Shown here piece after piece: positions 15,849 to 26,186 of a DNA stretch of 64,000 nucleotides. A program made the translations under genes and the position numbers. The first letter of the stretch is position 1. Every line of letters starts with the position of its first letter. Source of the DNA: Pseudonocardia bannensis (GTDB lineage: Bacteria; Actinomycetota; Actinomycetes; Mycobacteriales; Pseudonocardiaceae). The notes under the pieces are model-generated. The model was given only the letters and a program-made list of their open reading frames with translations. It did not search any database and had not been told where the DNA came from. The DNA lies in the NCBI RefSeq assembly GCF_012911875.1, contig NZ_JAAXKZ010000005.1:1-64000 (forward strand). Reading direction: 5' to 3'.

Positions 15849-16802
15849 TCAGGCGATCGAGCGGGCGATACCGTCGAGGATGTCGTGCTCGCTGACGACG
15901 AGCTCGCCGATGCCGGCGCGGGCGTGCAACTCCTCGGCCAGCACGTCGACGATGAGCGCGCCGGCGCCGATCACGTCGACCCGGCCGGGGTGCAGCGCGC
16001 CGAGCTTTTCCCGCTCGTCGTGGGGCATGCCCAGCAGGTCACGGGCCACGCGGTGCAGGTCGTCACGGGAGAGCCGGGACAGGTGCACCGCCGCGGGGTC
16101 GTAGGCGGGCAGGTCCTGGGCGATGCCGGACAAGGTGGTGATCGTGCCGGCGACACCGACCCACGTCTTCACCCCGTCCAGCGGGACGGCGGCGAACGCG
16201 TCGGTCAGGATGCCGGCCGCGACCTCTCGCGCCTTCTCGACGTCGGCGGGGCTCGGCGGGTCTCCCGGCAGGCAGCGCTCGGTGAGCCGCACGGAGCCGA
16301 CGTCGACCGAGTGCGCGGCGTGGACCTTCGCCTCCCCGTCGACCAGCGCGCCGACGACCAGCTCGGTCGAGCCCCCGCCGACGTCGACGACCACGAACGG
16401 GCCGTCCTCCGGCTCCAGGTCCCCGACCGCGCCGACGAACGACAGCGCGGCCTCCTCGTCACCGGAGATCACCTCGGCATCGACACCGAGGGTGGCGCGG
16501 ACCATGCCGAAGAAGTCCTCGCGGTTCGACGCGTCCCGGGTCGCCGAGGTGGCGACCATGCGGACCTTCTCCGCTCCCTTGCGGCGCAGCACGGCGGTGT
16601 AGTCCGCGAGGGCGACGCGGGTGCGCTCGAGGGCCTCCGGGTCGAGCACGCCGGTCGCGTCGACGCCCCTGCCGAGCCGCACGATGCGCATCTCCCGGTG
16701 CACGTCACGCAGGGCGACCGCGCCGTCGAAACTCGTCGTCGCATCGGCGACGAGCAGGCGGATCGAGTTGGTTCCGCAGTCGATGGCGGCCACCCGCGAC
16801 AT
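15849..16802 (-). CDS. ppx: Exopolyphosphatase / pppGpp phosphatase family (Ppx/GppA)
   Basis: This 317-residue protein is of the short actinobacterial type. The ATPase-like fold is seen in [12 protein letters not shown] at the N-terminus, [12 protein letters not shown] in the middle and [12 protein letters not shown] at about 140-151. It hydrolyses terminal phosphate from polyphosphate or pppGpp. Actinobacterial genomes usually place it downstream of eno, divIC and DUF501 as here, although the acyl-CoA dehydrogenase gene is inserted between them on the other strand. Confidence 0.92.
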   Translation of the reverse strand: MSRVAAIDCGTNSIRLLVADATTSFDGAVALRDVHREMRIVRLGRGVDATGVLDPEALERTRVALADYTAVLRRKGAEKVRMVATSATRDASNREDFFGMVRATLGVDAEVISGDEEAALSFVGAVGDLEPEDGPFVVVDVGGGSTELVVGALVDGEAKVHAAHSVDVGSVRLTERCLPGDPPSPADVEKAREVAAGILTDAFAAVPLDGVKTWVGVAGTITTLSGIAQDLPAYDPAAVHLSRLSRDDLHRVARDLLGMPHDEREKLGALHPGRVDVIGAGALIVDVLAEELHARAGIGELVVSEHDILDGIARSIA

Positions 16803-16938
16803 GCGCTCTCCTTATCGGTCAAGGGAATCGAGATCGAGTCCGCCGCAACGGTACGCGGACCGTCGCGGAGCGCTCCTGCCTGTCACGGCACGGCTACGAC
16901 TCCACTGCGACCGGCTTTCGCGCGGTTACCCTCGGCGC

Positions 16939-18780
16939 GTGGTCGAGCGGCGCCCGCAGGGCACGGAGCAGACCGAGGCCGTCGTGGCCGCGCCGGTCGG
17001 GCTCCCCAGACAGACCGGCAGTTCCCCGGACTCCCCGGGCGGGCGGGCCGCCGTACCGGCCGGGCGTCCGCCCGGGGCCACGAGACCCCCCGCCGCACCG
17101 CAGAGCAACGGAGCCGCGGCGCGTCCACGACCGGTCGCCCCGCCCGTCGGCACCGACCTGGGCACCCACGAGGTCACCAACCAGGTACCCTCGCTCGCCG
17201 GTTTCGACCCGACGGCCTGCGACCCCGCACTCGTCGACGCGGTGCGCCGCGAGGGCGCCGGCGACGCGCTGGCCTACCTGCGGGAGCTCGGCCGCATCGT
17301 CGGATCGGCGGCGGCGCGGGAGGACGCCCGGCTGGCGAACGAGAACTCGCCGGTCCTGCGCACCCACGATCGCTACGGCCACCGCATCGACGAGGTCGAG
17401 TTCCATCCGTCCTGGCACCGGTTGATGGAGATCTCGGTGGGCTGGGGGCTGCACGCGGCGCCCTGGCAGGCCGAACCGGGGTCCGGCGCACATGTCGCGC
17501 GAGCAGCCGGTTTCTACCTGATGGGGCAGCTCGAGCAGGGACACTGCTGCCCGATCTCGATGACCTACGCGTCGGTGCCGGCGCTGCGCCACGACCCGGA
17601 CCTCGCGGCACGCTTCGAGCCGGGCCTGATGTCGCGGCGCTACCAGCCGGGGCTCGCCCGCCCCGACACGAAGGCCGGCCTGCTCGCCGGGATGTCCATG
17701 ACCGAGAAGCAGGGCGGTTCGGATGTCCGCTCCGGCACGACGGTCGCGACCCCCATCGGGTCATCATCGGACGGCACCTACCAGCTCATCGGGCACAAGT
17801 GGTTCACCTCCGCGCCGATGAACGACCTGTTCCTCACCCTCGCCCAGGCGCCGGCCGGGCTGACCTGCTTCGTACTGCCGCGGGTGCTGCCGGACGGGAC
17901 ACGCAATCCGATCCGGTTGCAGCGGCTCAAGGACAAGCTGGGCAACCGCTCGAACGCGTCGGCCGAGATCGAGTACGACGGGGCGACGGGCTGGCGGCTC
18001 GGCGAGGAGGGCCGGGGCGTCGCGACGATCATCGAGATGGTGTCGATGACCCGGCTCGACTGCGTGCTCGGCTCCGCGTCGACGATCCGGGCCGCGCTCA
18101 CCGAAGCCGCGCATCACGTTGCGCACCGCAGCGCGTTCGGGACCCGGCTGGCCGACGCACCGCTGATGCAGGCGGTCGTCGCCGACCTCGCCCTGGAGTC
18201 CGAGGCCGCCACGAGCCTGGCGCTGCGGCTGGCCGGCGCGGCCGACCGCGGCGAACGGGACCTGCTGCGCCTCGCGCTGCCCGCGTCGAAGTACCTGGTG
18301 TGCAAGCGGGCCCCGGCCGTGGTGGCCGAGGCCCTGGAGTGCCTGGGAGGCAACGGTTACGTCGAGGAATCCGGGCTACCGCGGCTGTACCGGGAGGCGC
18401 CGCTCAACTCGATCTGGGAGGGCTCGGGCAACGTCACCGCCCTCGACGTGCTGCGCGCCGTGACCCGCGAACCGGACTCGGTGGAAGCCGTGCTGGCCGA
18501 GATCGACGCCGCCGCCGGCTCCGACACGTGGTTCGACCGCGCCGTCCGCGAGCTGCGCACCGAACTGCGCGCCCGCGAGGAGCGGCGGGCGCGCCGGCTG
18601 GCGGAGATGCTGGCGTTGTGCCTGCAGGGTTCACTGCTGCTGCGGCACGCGCCGGTGGAGGTGTCGTCGGCGTTCGTGTCCTCGCGGTTCCTGCCCGACG
18701 GCCCCTGGCGCACGGCGGGGACCCTCCCCGCGGAGGCCCACTCCCGAGCCCTCCTGGAGCGAATCTCCCCGGCCTCATGA
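16939..18780 (+). CDS. AidB-like acyl-CoA dehydrogenase family protein
   Basis: About 613 residues from GTG 16939; the start is uncertain (GTG 16984 is also in frame). The conserved part begins near THEVTNQVPSL (about residue 75). It has MSMTEKQGGSDVR and KWFTSAPMNDLF as in the AidB/isovaleryl-CoA dehydrogenase branch, an FAD-binding middle, and ALECLGGNGYVEES plus IYEGSG-type SIWEGSGNV at the C-terminus. E. coli AidB binds DNA and is induced by alkylation, but many actinobacterial members are uncharacterised. The first 70 residues are Pro/Ala-rich and may not all be translated. Confidence 0.85.
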   Translation: MVERRPQGTEQTEAVVAAPVGLPRQTGSSPDSPGGRAAVPAGRPPGATRPPAAPQSNGAAARPRPVAPPVGTDLGTHEVTNQVPSLAGFDPTACDPALVDAVRREGAGDALAYLRELGRIVGSAAAREDARLANENSPVLRTHDRYGHRIDEVEFHPSWHRLMEISVGWGLHAAPWQAEPGSGAHVARAAGFYLMGQLEQGHCCPISMTYASVPALRHDPDLAARFEPGLMSRRYQPGLARPDTKAGLLAGMSMTEKQGGSDVRSGTTVATPIGSSSDGTYQLIGHKWFTSAPMNDLFLTLAQAPAGLTCFVLPRVLPDGTRNPIRLQRLKDKLGNRSNASAEIEYDGATGWRLGEEGRGVATIIEMVSMTRLDCVLGSASTIRAALTEAAHHVAHRSAFGTRLADAPLMQAVVADLALESEAATSLALRLAGAADRGERDLLRLALPASKYLVCKRAPAVVAEALECLGGNGYVEESGLPRLYREAPLNSIWEGSGNVTALDVLRAVTREPDSVEAVLAEIDAAAGSDTWFDRAVRELRTELRAREERRARRLAEMLALCLQGSLLLRHAPVEVSSAFVSSRFLPDGPWRTAGTLPAEAHSRALLERISPAS

Positions 18781-18803
18781 CTCACGCCCCTGGAAGGGGC
18801 GGT

Positions 18804-19337
18804 TCACTCTCCCGGATGTGTCGACTCGCGGCAGGAGGCGCAGGGGCCTGCCGCCCACCACTCCCCGACCTCGGCCAGGGCCTCGTCGCCGAACGGGTTC
18901 ACCCCCGGACCGACCGCCAGCGCGTGGGCGGCGTGTACGTGCAGGCACTTGACCCGGTCGGGCATACCGCCGGCGCTGACCTCGGTGCCCAGCGACTCGA
19001 TCGCGTTGCGCTCGGCGAGGTACGACTCGTGCGCTCGCCGGTACGCCGCGGCCAGTTCCGGGTCCTCGGCCAGCCGGTCGGTCATCTCACGCATCCGGCC
19101 TTCGGCCTCCAGCGTGCCGAGCCGCGCCGCGAGCCGCGAGCAGGTCAGGTAGTAGAGCGTCGGGAACGGGGTGCCGTCCGCGAGCCGCGGCGCCGTCTGC
19201 ACCACCGAGGGCAGCCCGCACGCACACCGGTGGGCCACCCGGCGGACCGCGCGTGGGGGCCGGCCGAGCTGTGCGGCCACGGCCGCGGCATCGTCGTCGG
19301 AGATACCCGGAGCCGGCTCCGGGGACGGGGCGTTCAT
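18804..19337 (-). CDS. DUF501 family protein
   Basis: This 177-residue actinobacterial protein of unknown function is conserved beside eno and divIC. CACGLPSVVQTAPRL and FPTLYYLTCSRLAARLGTLE (about 40-75) are the family signature, and Cys pairs (CAC near 38-40 and CASC near the C-terminus) could hold metal. The ATG at 19337 has GAGAGGGA seven bases upstream and overlaps the divIC stop by four bases, so the two are coupled. Confidence 0.9.
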   Translation of the reverse strand: MNAPSPEPAPGISDDDAAAVAAQLGRPPRAVRRVAHRCACGLPSVVQTAPRLADGTPFPTLYYLTCSRLAARLGTLEAEGRMREMTDRLAEDPELAAAYRRAHESYLAERNAIESLGTEVSAGGMPDRVKCLHVHAAHALAVGPGVNPFGDEALAEVGEWWAAGPCASCRESTHPGE

Positions 19338-19861
19338 CGTGGTCCCTCTCCGACCTCGTGCCACAGCCGCTGGTACCAGGGCACGCCGTCGAACCGATCG
19401 AGCGCCGCCCCGGTGGCGGGCGGCGGGGGCAACTGCACCACGTAGGGCACCTCACCCGGGCGGGCGTACCCGAGCCGGGACCGAGCGTCCGCGACGACCT
19501 GCTCCGGGTCTGACAGCCGTGCGCGCTGCCGGGTCAGCTCGTCGACCTGGGCGGCCAGGATGCGCTGCCGCTCGGACACCTCGGCCAGTTCCTGCCGCTG
19601 CGCCACGTAGTTGCGCAACGGCACAGCCACCGTCAGCGCCAGCGCACACACCACGATCGCGAGCACCGCGGCGCGCCGCGTCGACGACAGCCCGAGCAGC
19701 CCCGTCGTCGCGGCGACCATCCCACTCGCGCGCGAGCGCGTCCGGGTCAGCCGCGGCTCCCGGGTGCGTCGCGTCGTGACCGAGGCGCGCGGGCGGGCCG
19801 TGCCACGGCCCGCCCGGACCCGGTCGCCCCGGGTCCTCGCACGCTCCTCGGTCACGGCCAC
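19334..19861 (-). CDS. Septum formation initiator DivIC/FtsB family
   Basis: The 175-residue protein has a basic cytoplasmic tail (about 1-60), one transmembrane helix (RRAAVLAIVVCALALTVAV, about 62-80) and a coiled coil (about 85-125), then a short C-terminal domain with RLGYARPGEVPYVV. DivIC-type proteins join FtsQ and FtsL to recruit the divisome. It starts 4 bp after eno and overlaps the DUF501 gene, forming the standard eno-divIC-DUF501 operon. Confidence 0.92.
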   Translation of the reverse strand: MAVTEERARTRGDRVRAGRGTARPRASVTTRRTREPRLTRTRSRASGMVAATTGLLGLSSTRRAAVLAIVVCALALTVAVPLRNYVAQRQELAEVSERQRILAAQVDELTRQRARLSDPEQVVADARSRLGYARPGEVPYVVQLPPPPATGAALDRFDGVPWYQRLWHEVGEGPR

Positions 19862-19865
19862 GCAC

Positions 19866-21263
<1,398 letters not shown>

Positions 21264-21349
21264 TCACCCAGGGATCGCACAGGACGACGGGCCGCAGCCA
21301 TGTCAACCCCTCGCAGATCGTCCGCCGGACACCTAACGTAGGAACGACC

Positions 21350-21748
21350 ATGACGAGCCAGCCCGGGTCGAACAACGTCTTCGAATCGTTCCGCCGTGCG
21401 GAGATGCTGCTGGCCGACCGGCGCCCACTCGACGCCCTGCAGGCCCTGCTCCCCGTGCTCGACAGCCAGCCCAACCACGCGTCGGTGCAGCTGCTGGCGG
21501 GACGCGCCTATCTCGACTCCGCGCAGTTGAACCGCGCCGAGGAGGCGTTCGTGAAGGTGCTGGAGCTGGACCCGGCCGATCATTACGCACGGTTCGCCCT
21601 GGGCAAGGCCCTGCAGCGGCAGAACCGTCTCGCCGAGGCGCTGGCCCAACTGAAGATGGCCGCCGCGATGGACCCACGCCCGGAATACCAGGAAGCCCTC
21701 GGCGAGGTGCTCGCGCGGATCGCCGTGGATCGGGCCGAGCCGGCCTGA
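21350..21748 (+). CDS. Tetratricopeptide repeat protein
   Basis: This 132-residue cytoplasmic protein is built of about three TPR units. Typical hits are the helix pairs LLAGRAYLDSAQLNRAEEAF and ARFALGKALQRQNRLAEAL. TPR proteins act as interaction scaffolds; no partner can be named. It is divergent from eno. A small AGCAGC/GCTGCT hairpin (21801-21819) follows and may end the transcript. Confidence 0.85.
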   Translation: MTSQPGSNNVFESFRRAEMLLADRRPLDALQALLPVLDSQPNHASVQLLAGRAYLDSAQLNRAEEAFVKVLELDPADHYARFALGKALQRQNRLAEALAQLKMAAAMDPRPEYQEALGEVLARIAVDRAEPA

Positions 21749-21837
21749 CTACGCACCGCAACCCCAGGGCAAACCGGACGATCCACCTCAAAAGCCTCTG
21801 AGCAGCCAAAATTGCTGCTTCCGGAGGAGCATTGGGC

Positions 21838-21876
21838 AAGCTAGCCTCACTCCCGAATTACTGAGGCTCCCCTAAT
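21838..21876. promoter_or_regulatory. Possible IdeR/DtxR boxes upstream of efeU
   Basis: AAGCTAGCCTCAC (21838-21850) and TGAGGCTCCCCTAA (21862-21875) resemble the iron-box consensus TTAGGTTAGCCTAACCTAA, with about three and four mismatches in the aligned bases. Their place 27-65 bp before an iron permease gene makes iron repression plausible. Confidence 0.45.
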
Positions 21877-21902
21877 CGTGGAGTCACGGAGGGGGGACGG
21901 CG

Positions 21903-22727
21903 ATGCTCGGCAACGCCCTGATCGGACTGCGCGAGGGCCTCGAGGCGTCGCTCGTGGTCAGCGTCCTGGTCGCCTTCCTCGTCCGCACCGGCCGACGGTC
22001 CGTGCTGCCGAAGGTGTGGCTCGGCGTGACCATCGCCGTCGGTGTGAGCATCGGGGTCGGACTCGTGCTGGCCCTCACCGCGCAGGCGCTGACCTTCACC
22101 GCGCAGGAGACGTTCGGCGGGGTGCTGTCGATCGTCGCCGTCGGCTTTGTGACGTGGATGATCTTCTGGATGCGCCGGGCCGCCCGGTCGATGTCGGGCG
22201 AGCTGCGCGGCAGGCTCGAATCGGCCATCGAGGTCGGCCCGGTCGCCGTCGTGGTGATGGCCGCGCTGGCCGTGGGCCGCGAGGGCCTCGAGACCGCCGT
22301 GTTCTTCTTCGCCGCCGCGCAGGCTGCCGGCCAGACCCTCGAGCCGCTGATCGGTTTCCTCGTCGGCATCGCGGTCTCGATCGCGCTCGCCTACCTGCTC
22401 TACCGCGGCGCCGTCCAGATCGACATGGCGAAGTTCTTCACGGTCACCGGCGTCCTGCTGATCTTCGTCGCGGCCGGGATCCTGGCCTACGGCGTGCACG
22501 ACCTGCAGGAGGCCGGGGTGCTGCCCGGGCTCACCTCGCTGGCATTCGACGTCAGCACCGCCGTCCCGCCGGACTCCTGGTACGGCACCCTGCTCAAGGG
22601 CGTCTTCAACTTCTCCCCGCAGACCACCGTCCTCGAGGCCGCCATCTGGGTCGCCTACGTCGCCGTGGTGCTGATGCTGTTCCTGATCCCGCGGCGCAGG
22701 CCCGCTCCCGCCGTCGCCGCCGCCTGA
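21903..22727 (+). CDS. efeU: Ferrous iron permease EfeU (FTR1 family)
   Basis: This 274-residue membrane protein has seven predicted helices and two REGLE iron-binding motifs (LREGLEASL near residue 10 and GREGLETAV near 119), the hallmark of OFeT/FTR1 permeases. It moves iron through the cytoplasmic membrane with EfeO and EfeB. The start follows GGAGGGGGGACGGCG. It is first in the efeUOB operon. Confidence 0.95.
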   Translation: MLGNALIGLREGLEASLVVSVLVAFLVRTGRRSVLPKVWLGVTIAVGVSIGVGLVLALTAQALTFTAQETFGGVLSIVAVGFVTWMIFWMRRAARSMSGELRGRLESAIEVGPVAVVVMAALAVGREGLETAVFFFAAAQAAGQTLEPLIGFLVGIAVSIALAYLLYRGAVQIDMAKFFTVTGVLLIFVAAGILAYGVHDLQEAGVLPGLTSLAFDVSTAVPPDSWYGTLLKGVFNFSPQTTVLEAAIWVAYVAVVLMLFLIPRRRPAPAVAAA

Positions 22728-22758
22728 GCCCGTCGCACCCCCACCCCCGAGGAGAACC

Positions 22759-23895
22759 ATGTCCCGCAGGTCCGCCGCCGTCCTGCTCACGACCGGGGTC
22801 GCCGCCGTCCTGGCCGGCTGCACGAGCACCGCTCCCCCGGCGAGCGACGCCGCCAACGCACCGATCGAGGTCCGGGCGGGCGACACCTCCTGTGAGCTCG
22901 CAAAGGCCGAGGCCCCCGCCGGAACGATCTCCTTCGCCGTCACCAACACCGGCTCCAAGGTCACCGAGTTCTACCTGTACGGGACGGGCGACCGGATCAT
23001 GGGCGAGGTCGAGAACATCGGTCCCGGGCTGACCCGGCCGCTGATCGTCGAGGTGCCCGACGGCGGCACCTACACCACGGCGTGCAAGCCGGGCATGGCC
23101 GGCGACGGCATCCGCGCCCCGTTCACCGTGACCGGCACCGCGACCCGCTCGGTCGACGACAACGCGAAGCTCGCCGAAGCCGCCGCCGGTTACCAGCGCT
23201 ACGTGACCTCCCAGATCGAGGCGCTCGTCGCGAAGAACCAGGAGTTCGTCGACGCCGTCAAGGGCGGCCAGGTCGAGCAGGCCAAGGCGCTGTTCCCGAT
23301 CTCCCGGACGTACTGGGAGCGGATCGAGCCGGTGGCCGAGTCGTTCGGCGACATCGACCCGAAGATCGACGGCCGGGAGGACGACGAGCGCGAGCCCGGT
23401 GTCGCCTTCACCGGTTACCACCGGCTGGAGAAGGACCTGTGGGTGGACGGGCTGCAGGCCGACTCCCCCGCCATGGCCGACCAGCTGCAGGCCGACATCC
23501 TCGATCTGCAGAACCGGGTGCGGACCGTCGAACTGACGCCGGTCCAGCTCGCGAACGGGGCGAAGGAGCTGCTCGACGAGGTGGCCACCGGCAAGATCAC
23601 CGGCGAGGAGGACCGCTACTCCCACACCGACCTCTACGACTTCAAGGCCAACGTGGAGGGCTCGCAGGCCGCGGTCGCGGCGCTGCGGCCGGTGATCGAC
23701 GAGAAGGACCCGCAGCTCGGACCGACGCTGGACCAGCGCTTCGCCGCGGTGGAGGCGCTGCTGGAGACCTACCGCGCGGGCGACGGCTTCGTGCTCTACA
23801 CGCAGCTGACCCCGGAGGACGTCAAGAAGATGGCTGACGCCGTCGACGCGCTCGGCGAGCCGGTCAGCCAGGTCGCCGGCACCGTCACGGCATGA
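22759..23895 (+). CDS. efeO: Iron uptake lipoprotein EfeO (cupredoxin + M75 domain)
   Basis: The protein has 378 residues. A signal peptide ends in the lipobox VLAGC (Cys at about 21). A cupredoxin-like domain (about 35-125) is followed by an imelysin-like M75 domain with the metal-binding GYHRLEKDLW (HxxE). It captures iron outside the membrane and hands it to EfeU. AGGAG lies six bases before the ATG, and the stop overlaps the efeB start by four bases. Confidence 0.94.
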   Translation: MSRRSAAVLLTTGVAAVLAGCTSTAPPASDAANAPIEVRAGDTSCELAKAEAPAGTISFAVTNTGSKVTEFYLYGTGDRIMGEVENIGPGLTRPLIVEVPDGGTYTTACKPGMAGDGIRAPFTVTGTATRSVDDNAKLAEAAAGYQRYVTSQIEALVAKNQEFVDAVKGGQVEQAKALFPISRTYWERIEPVAESFGDIDPKIDGREDDEREPGVAFTGYHRLEKDLWVDGLQADSPAMADQLQADILDLQNRVRTVELTPVQLANGAKELLDEVATGKITGEEDRYSHTDLYDFKANVEGSQAAVAALRPVIDEKDPQLGPTLDQRFAAVEALLETYRAGDGFVLYTQLTPEDVKKMADAVDALGEPVSQVAGTVTA

Positions 23896-25205
23896 GCGAC
23901 CAGGACACCCCGCAGGCGACGCCGAACCCTCGGACAGCGGCCCCGTCGGATCCGGAGCCGTCCGGGCCGCGGCTGTCCCGTCGCCGGCTGTTCGGGGTGG
24001 CCGGCGCGGGCGTCGCGCTGGCGGGGGTGGGTGCGGCGGCCGGTTACGCCGCCGGGAGCAGCGCCGGCTCCGCGGCGGCCCGGGACGGGGTGGTCGCGTT
24101 CCGCGGCGACCGCCAGGCCGGGATCATCACGCCGGCCCAGGGCCGGCTGCACTTCGTCGCGCTCGACGTCACCACACCCGATCCGGCGGCGGTGCGCCGG
24201 CTGCTGCAGCGCTGGACGCTGGCCGCGGAGCGGATGACCGCGGGCCTGGAGACGACGGAGGGCGGCGCGGTCGGGGGCAACGTGCAGGCGCCGCCCGCCG
24301 ACACCGGTGAGGCGCTCGGACTGGCCGCGTCGTCACTGACGCTGACCTTCGGGATCGGGGCGAGCCTCTTCGCGAAGCTCGGGCTCGACGCGCAGCGGCC
24401 CGCCGCGCTGGCCGATCTGCCGGCCTTCACCGGGGACAAGCTGGATCCCGCCCGGTCCGGCGGAGACCTGTGCATCCAGGCCTGCGCCGACGACCCGCAG
24501 GTCGCCGTGCACGCCGTGCGCAACCTGGTGCGGATGGGTTTCGGCACCACCTCGGTGCGCTGGTCGCAGCTGGGCTTCGGGCGCACCTCCTCGACCTCGA
24601 CCGCCCAGACCACCCCGCGCAACCTGTTCGGCTTCAAGGACGGCACCAACAACCTCAAGGCCGAGGAACCGGCCGAGCTCGACAGGCACGTCTGGGTGCA
24701 GCCTGGCGACGGCCCGGACTGGATGGCCGGCGGCAGCTACCTGGTGGCGCGGCGGATCCGGATGCACATCGAGATCTGGGATCGCACGTCGCTGAGCGAG
24801 CAGGAGATCATCGTCGGGCGGACCAAGGGCGAGGGCGCCCCGCTGGGCCGTGCGGCCGAGTTCGATACCGCGGACTTCTCCGCGAAGGGTGCCGACGGCG
24901 AACCGGTCATCGCCACCGAGGCGCACATCCGGCTGGCCTCGGCCGAGAGCCTGGGTGGGGTCAAGATCCTGCGCCGCGGTTACAACTTCGTCGACGGCAC
25001 CGACGGGCAGGGCCATCTCGACGCGGGCCTGTTCTTCATCGCGTTCGTCCGCGACCCGGCGACTCAGTTCGTACCGATGCAGCGGGCACTGTCCACCAAG
25101 GACGTGATGATGGAGTACCTCGAGCACACCGGATCGGCTGTGTTCGCCTGCCCTCCAGGACTCGGCCCCGGCTCCTACTGGGGTCAAGCCCTCTTCGACG
25201 CCTGA
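23892..25205 (+). CDS. efeB: Deferrochelatase/DyP-type peroxidase EfeB, Tat-exported
   Basis: The protein has 437 residues. SRRRLFGVAGAGVAL (about 29-43) is a twin-arginine signal. The DyP signature NLFGFKDGTNN (GxxDG) is at about 250, and the distal heme region follows. It uses heme peroxidase chemistry in iron acquisition (oxidation of Fe2+ or release of iron from heme). It is the last gene of efeUOB and is followed directly by a 22-bp repeat array. Confidence 0.95.
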   Translation: MSDQDTPQATPNPRTAAPSDPEPSGPRLSRRRLFGVAGAGVALAGVGAAAGYAAGSSAGSAAARDGVVAFRGDRQAGIITPAQGRLHFVALDVTTPDPAAVRRLLQRWTLAAERMTAGLETTEGGAVGGNVQAPPADTGEALGLAASSLTLTFGIGASLFAKLGLDAQRPAALADLPAFTGDKLDPARSGGDLCIQACADDPQVAVHAVRNLVRMGFGTTSVRWSQLGFGRTSSTSTAQTTPRNLFGFKDGTNNLKAEEPAELDRHVWVQPGDGPDWMAGGSYLVARRIRMHIEIWDRTSLSEQEIIVGRTKGEGAPLGRAAEFDTADFSAKGADGEPVIATEAHIRLASAESLGGVKILRRGYNFVDGTDGQGHLDAGLFFIAFVRDPATQFVPMQRALSTKDVMMEYLEHTGSAVFACPPGLGPGSYWGQALFDA

Positions 25206-25209
25206 CCCC

Positions 25210-25290
25210 CGCGAGTCGCGGTACTTCCGCCCGCGAGCCGCGGTATCTCCGCCCGCGAGTCGCGGTATCTCCGCCCGCGAGTCGGGGTCA
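25210..25290. repeat. 22-bp repeat array A
   Basis: Three units of 22 bp start at 25210, 25232 and 25254 (CGCGAGTCGCGGTATCTCC type), and a partial unit follows at 25276. It begins four bases after the efeB stop and runs into the stop of the convergent lytic transglycosylase gene. The reverse complement of the last unit, TGACCCCGACTCGCG, is identical to the core of array C at 51.2 kb. Confidence 0.9.
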
Positions 25291-26028
25291 AGGGGTGGTC
25301 GCGCCTGCGTAGCGGTCGGCCGCCGCCCAGACCAGCCGGGCGTAGTTCACCGAGCGGTTGTAGGTGAGCACGCCGTCCCACCAGCCCTCGCCGCTGGCGG
25401 TGTCTCGTCCATCGGCGCACAGGTAGGCCGCGGCGGCGCGGGCGGCGTCGTCGATCTGCTGGGGGTCACGCATGCCGTCGCCGCTGCCGTCCGCGCCGAA
25501 GCGGGCCCACGTCCCGGGCAGGAACTGCATCGGGCCGACGGCACGGTCGTAGGTGGTGTCGCCGTCGAGCCGGCCGCCGTCGGTGTCGAGGATCTCGGAG
25601 ACTCCCGCGGAACCGTCCAGCGGGACCCCGATGATCGACGGCCGGACGACTCCGTTGACATCGAGATCGGCACGACCGAGCCGGCCGTGGTCGGACTCGA
25701 CACGACCGATGCCGGCGAGCGTCGTCCAGGACAGCCGGCAGTCCGGGGTCGCGGCCCGCTGGGCGAGCTCGGCGGCCGCGTAGGCCTGCAGCGCACGGGC
25801 GGGGACGGTCGTCCGCTCGGCGACCTCGGTGGACCAGGTGACGAGGTCGACCGTCTCGGCCAGGGGTGCGCCCTGTGCGACCGGGGTGTCGCGGTCGACG
25901 CGGGCCGGGGTGAGCCCGTCTCCGCGGCGGGACTCCCCGATGCCGGACAGGTTCCCGACGACGACCACGGCGATCCCGAGGAGTACGACCGCGGCGAAGA
26001 GGCCGGAGATGATCGTCAGCGGTCGCAC
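25288..26028 (-). CDS. Lytic murein transglycosylase (MltB/LpqU-like)
   Basis: This 246-residue exported protein cuts glycan strands of peptidoglycan. A signal anchor (about 4-27) is followed by an SLT-type domain: GIGRVESDHGRL carries the catalytic Glu, and AVGPMQFLPGTWARFGADG and YLCADGRD follow. The GTG at 26028 has GGTGGAG just upstream. In other actinobacteria the orthologue lies between mazG and eno; here efeUOB and the TPR gene intervene. Repeat array B covers its upstream region. Confidence 0.9.
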   Translation of the reverse strand: MRPLTIISGLFAAVVLLGIAVVVVGNLSGIGESRRGDGLTPARVDRDTPVAQGAPLAETVDLVTWSTEVAERTTVPARALQAYAAAELAQRAATPDCRLSWTTLAGIGRVESDHGRLGRADLDVNGVVRPSIIGVPLDGSAGVSEILDTDGGRLDGDTTYDRAVGPMQFLPGTWARFGADGSGDGMRDPQQIDDAARAAAAYLCADGRDTASGEGWWDGVLTYNRSVNYARLVWAAADRYAGATTP

Positions 26029-26076
26029 GACTCCACCGTACGGATGGCGGCTGAGAGTGATCTCAGGGCGGGAGTC

Positions 26077-26186
26077 GCGACTCGCGGGCCGGGCCACCCC
26101 GACTCACGCACGGGATCACCCCGACTGGTGGGCGGACTCACCGCGACTCGCGCACGGAATCACCGCGACTCGCGGGCCAGTGTCGG
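26077..26186. repeat. 22-bp repeat array B
   Basis: Five 22-bp units start at 26077, 26099, 26121, 26143 and 26165 with the core CGACTCGCG(G/C). They are more diverged than arrays A and C, and the last unit loses its 3' end. The final units code for the C-terminus of MazG, and the array lies upstream of the lytic transglycosylase. Confidence 0.85.

Noticed and set aside
18781-18803. Terminator between the acyl-CoA dehydrogenase and DUF501 genes
   Set aside because: Only a 5-bp GCCCC/GGGGC stem is visible, too short to support.
15885-19445. Very long plus-strand frame (1186 codons)
   Set aside because: It runs antisense to ppx and DUF501 and out of frame with the acyl-CoA dehydrogenase; composition is typical of shadow frames in GC-rich DNA.
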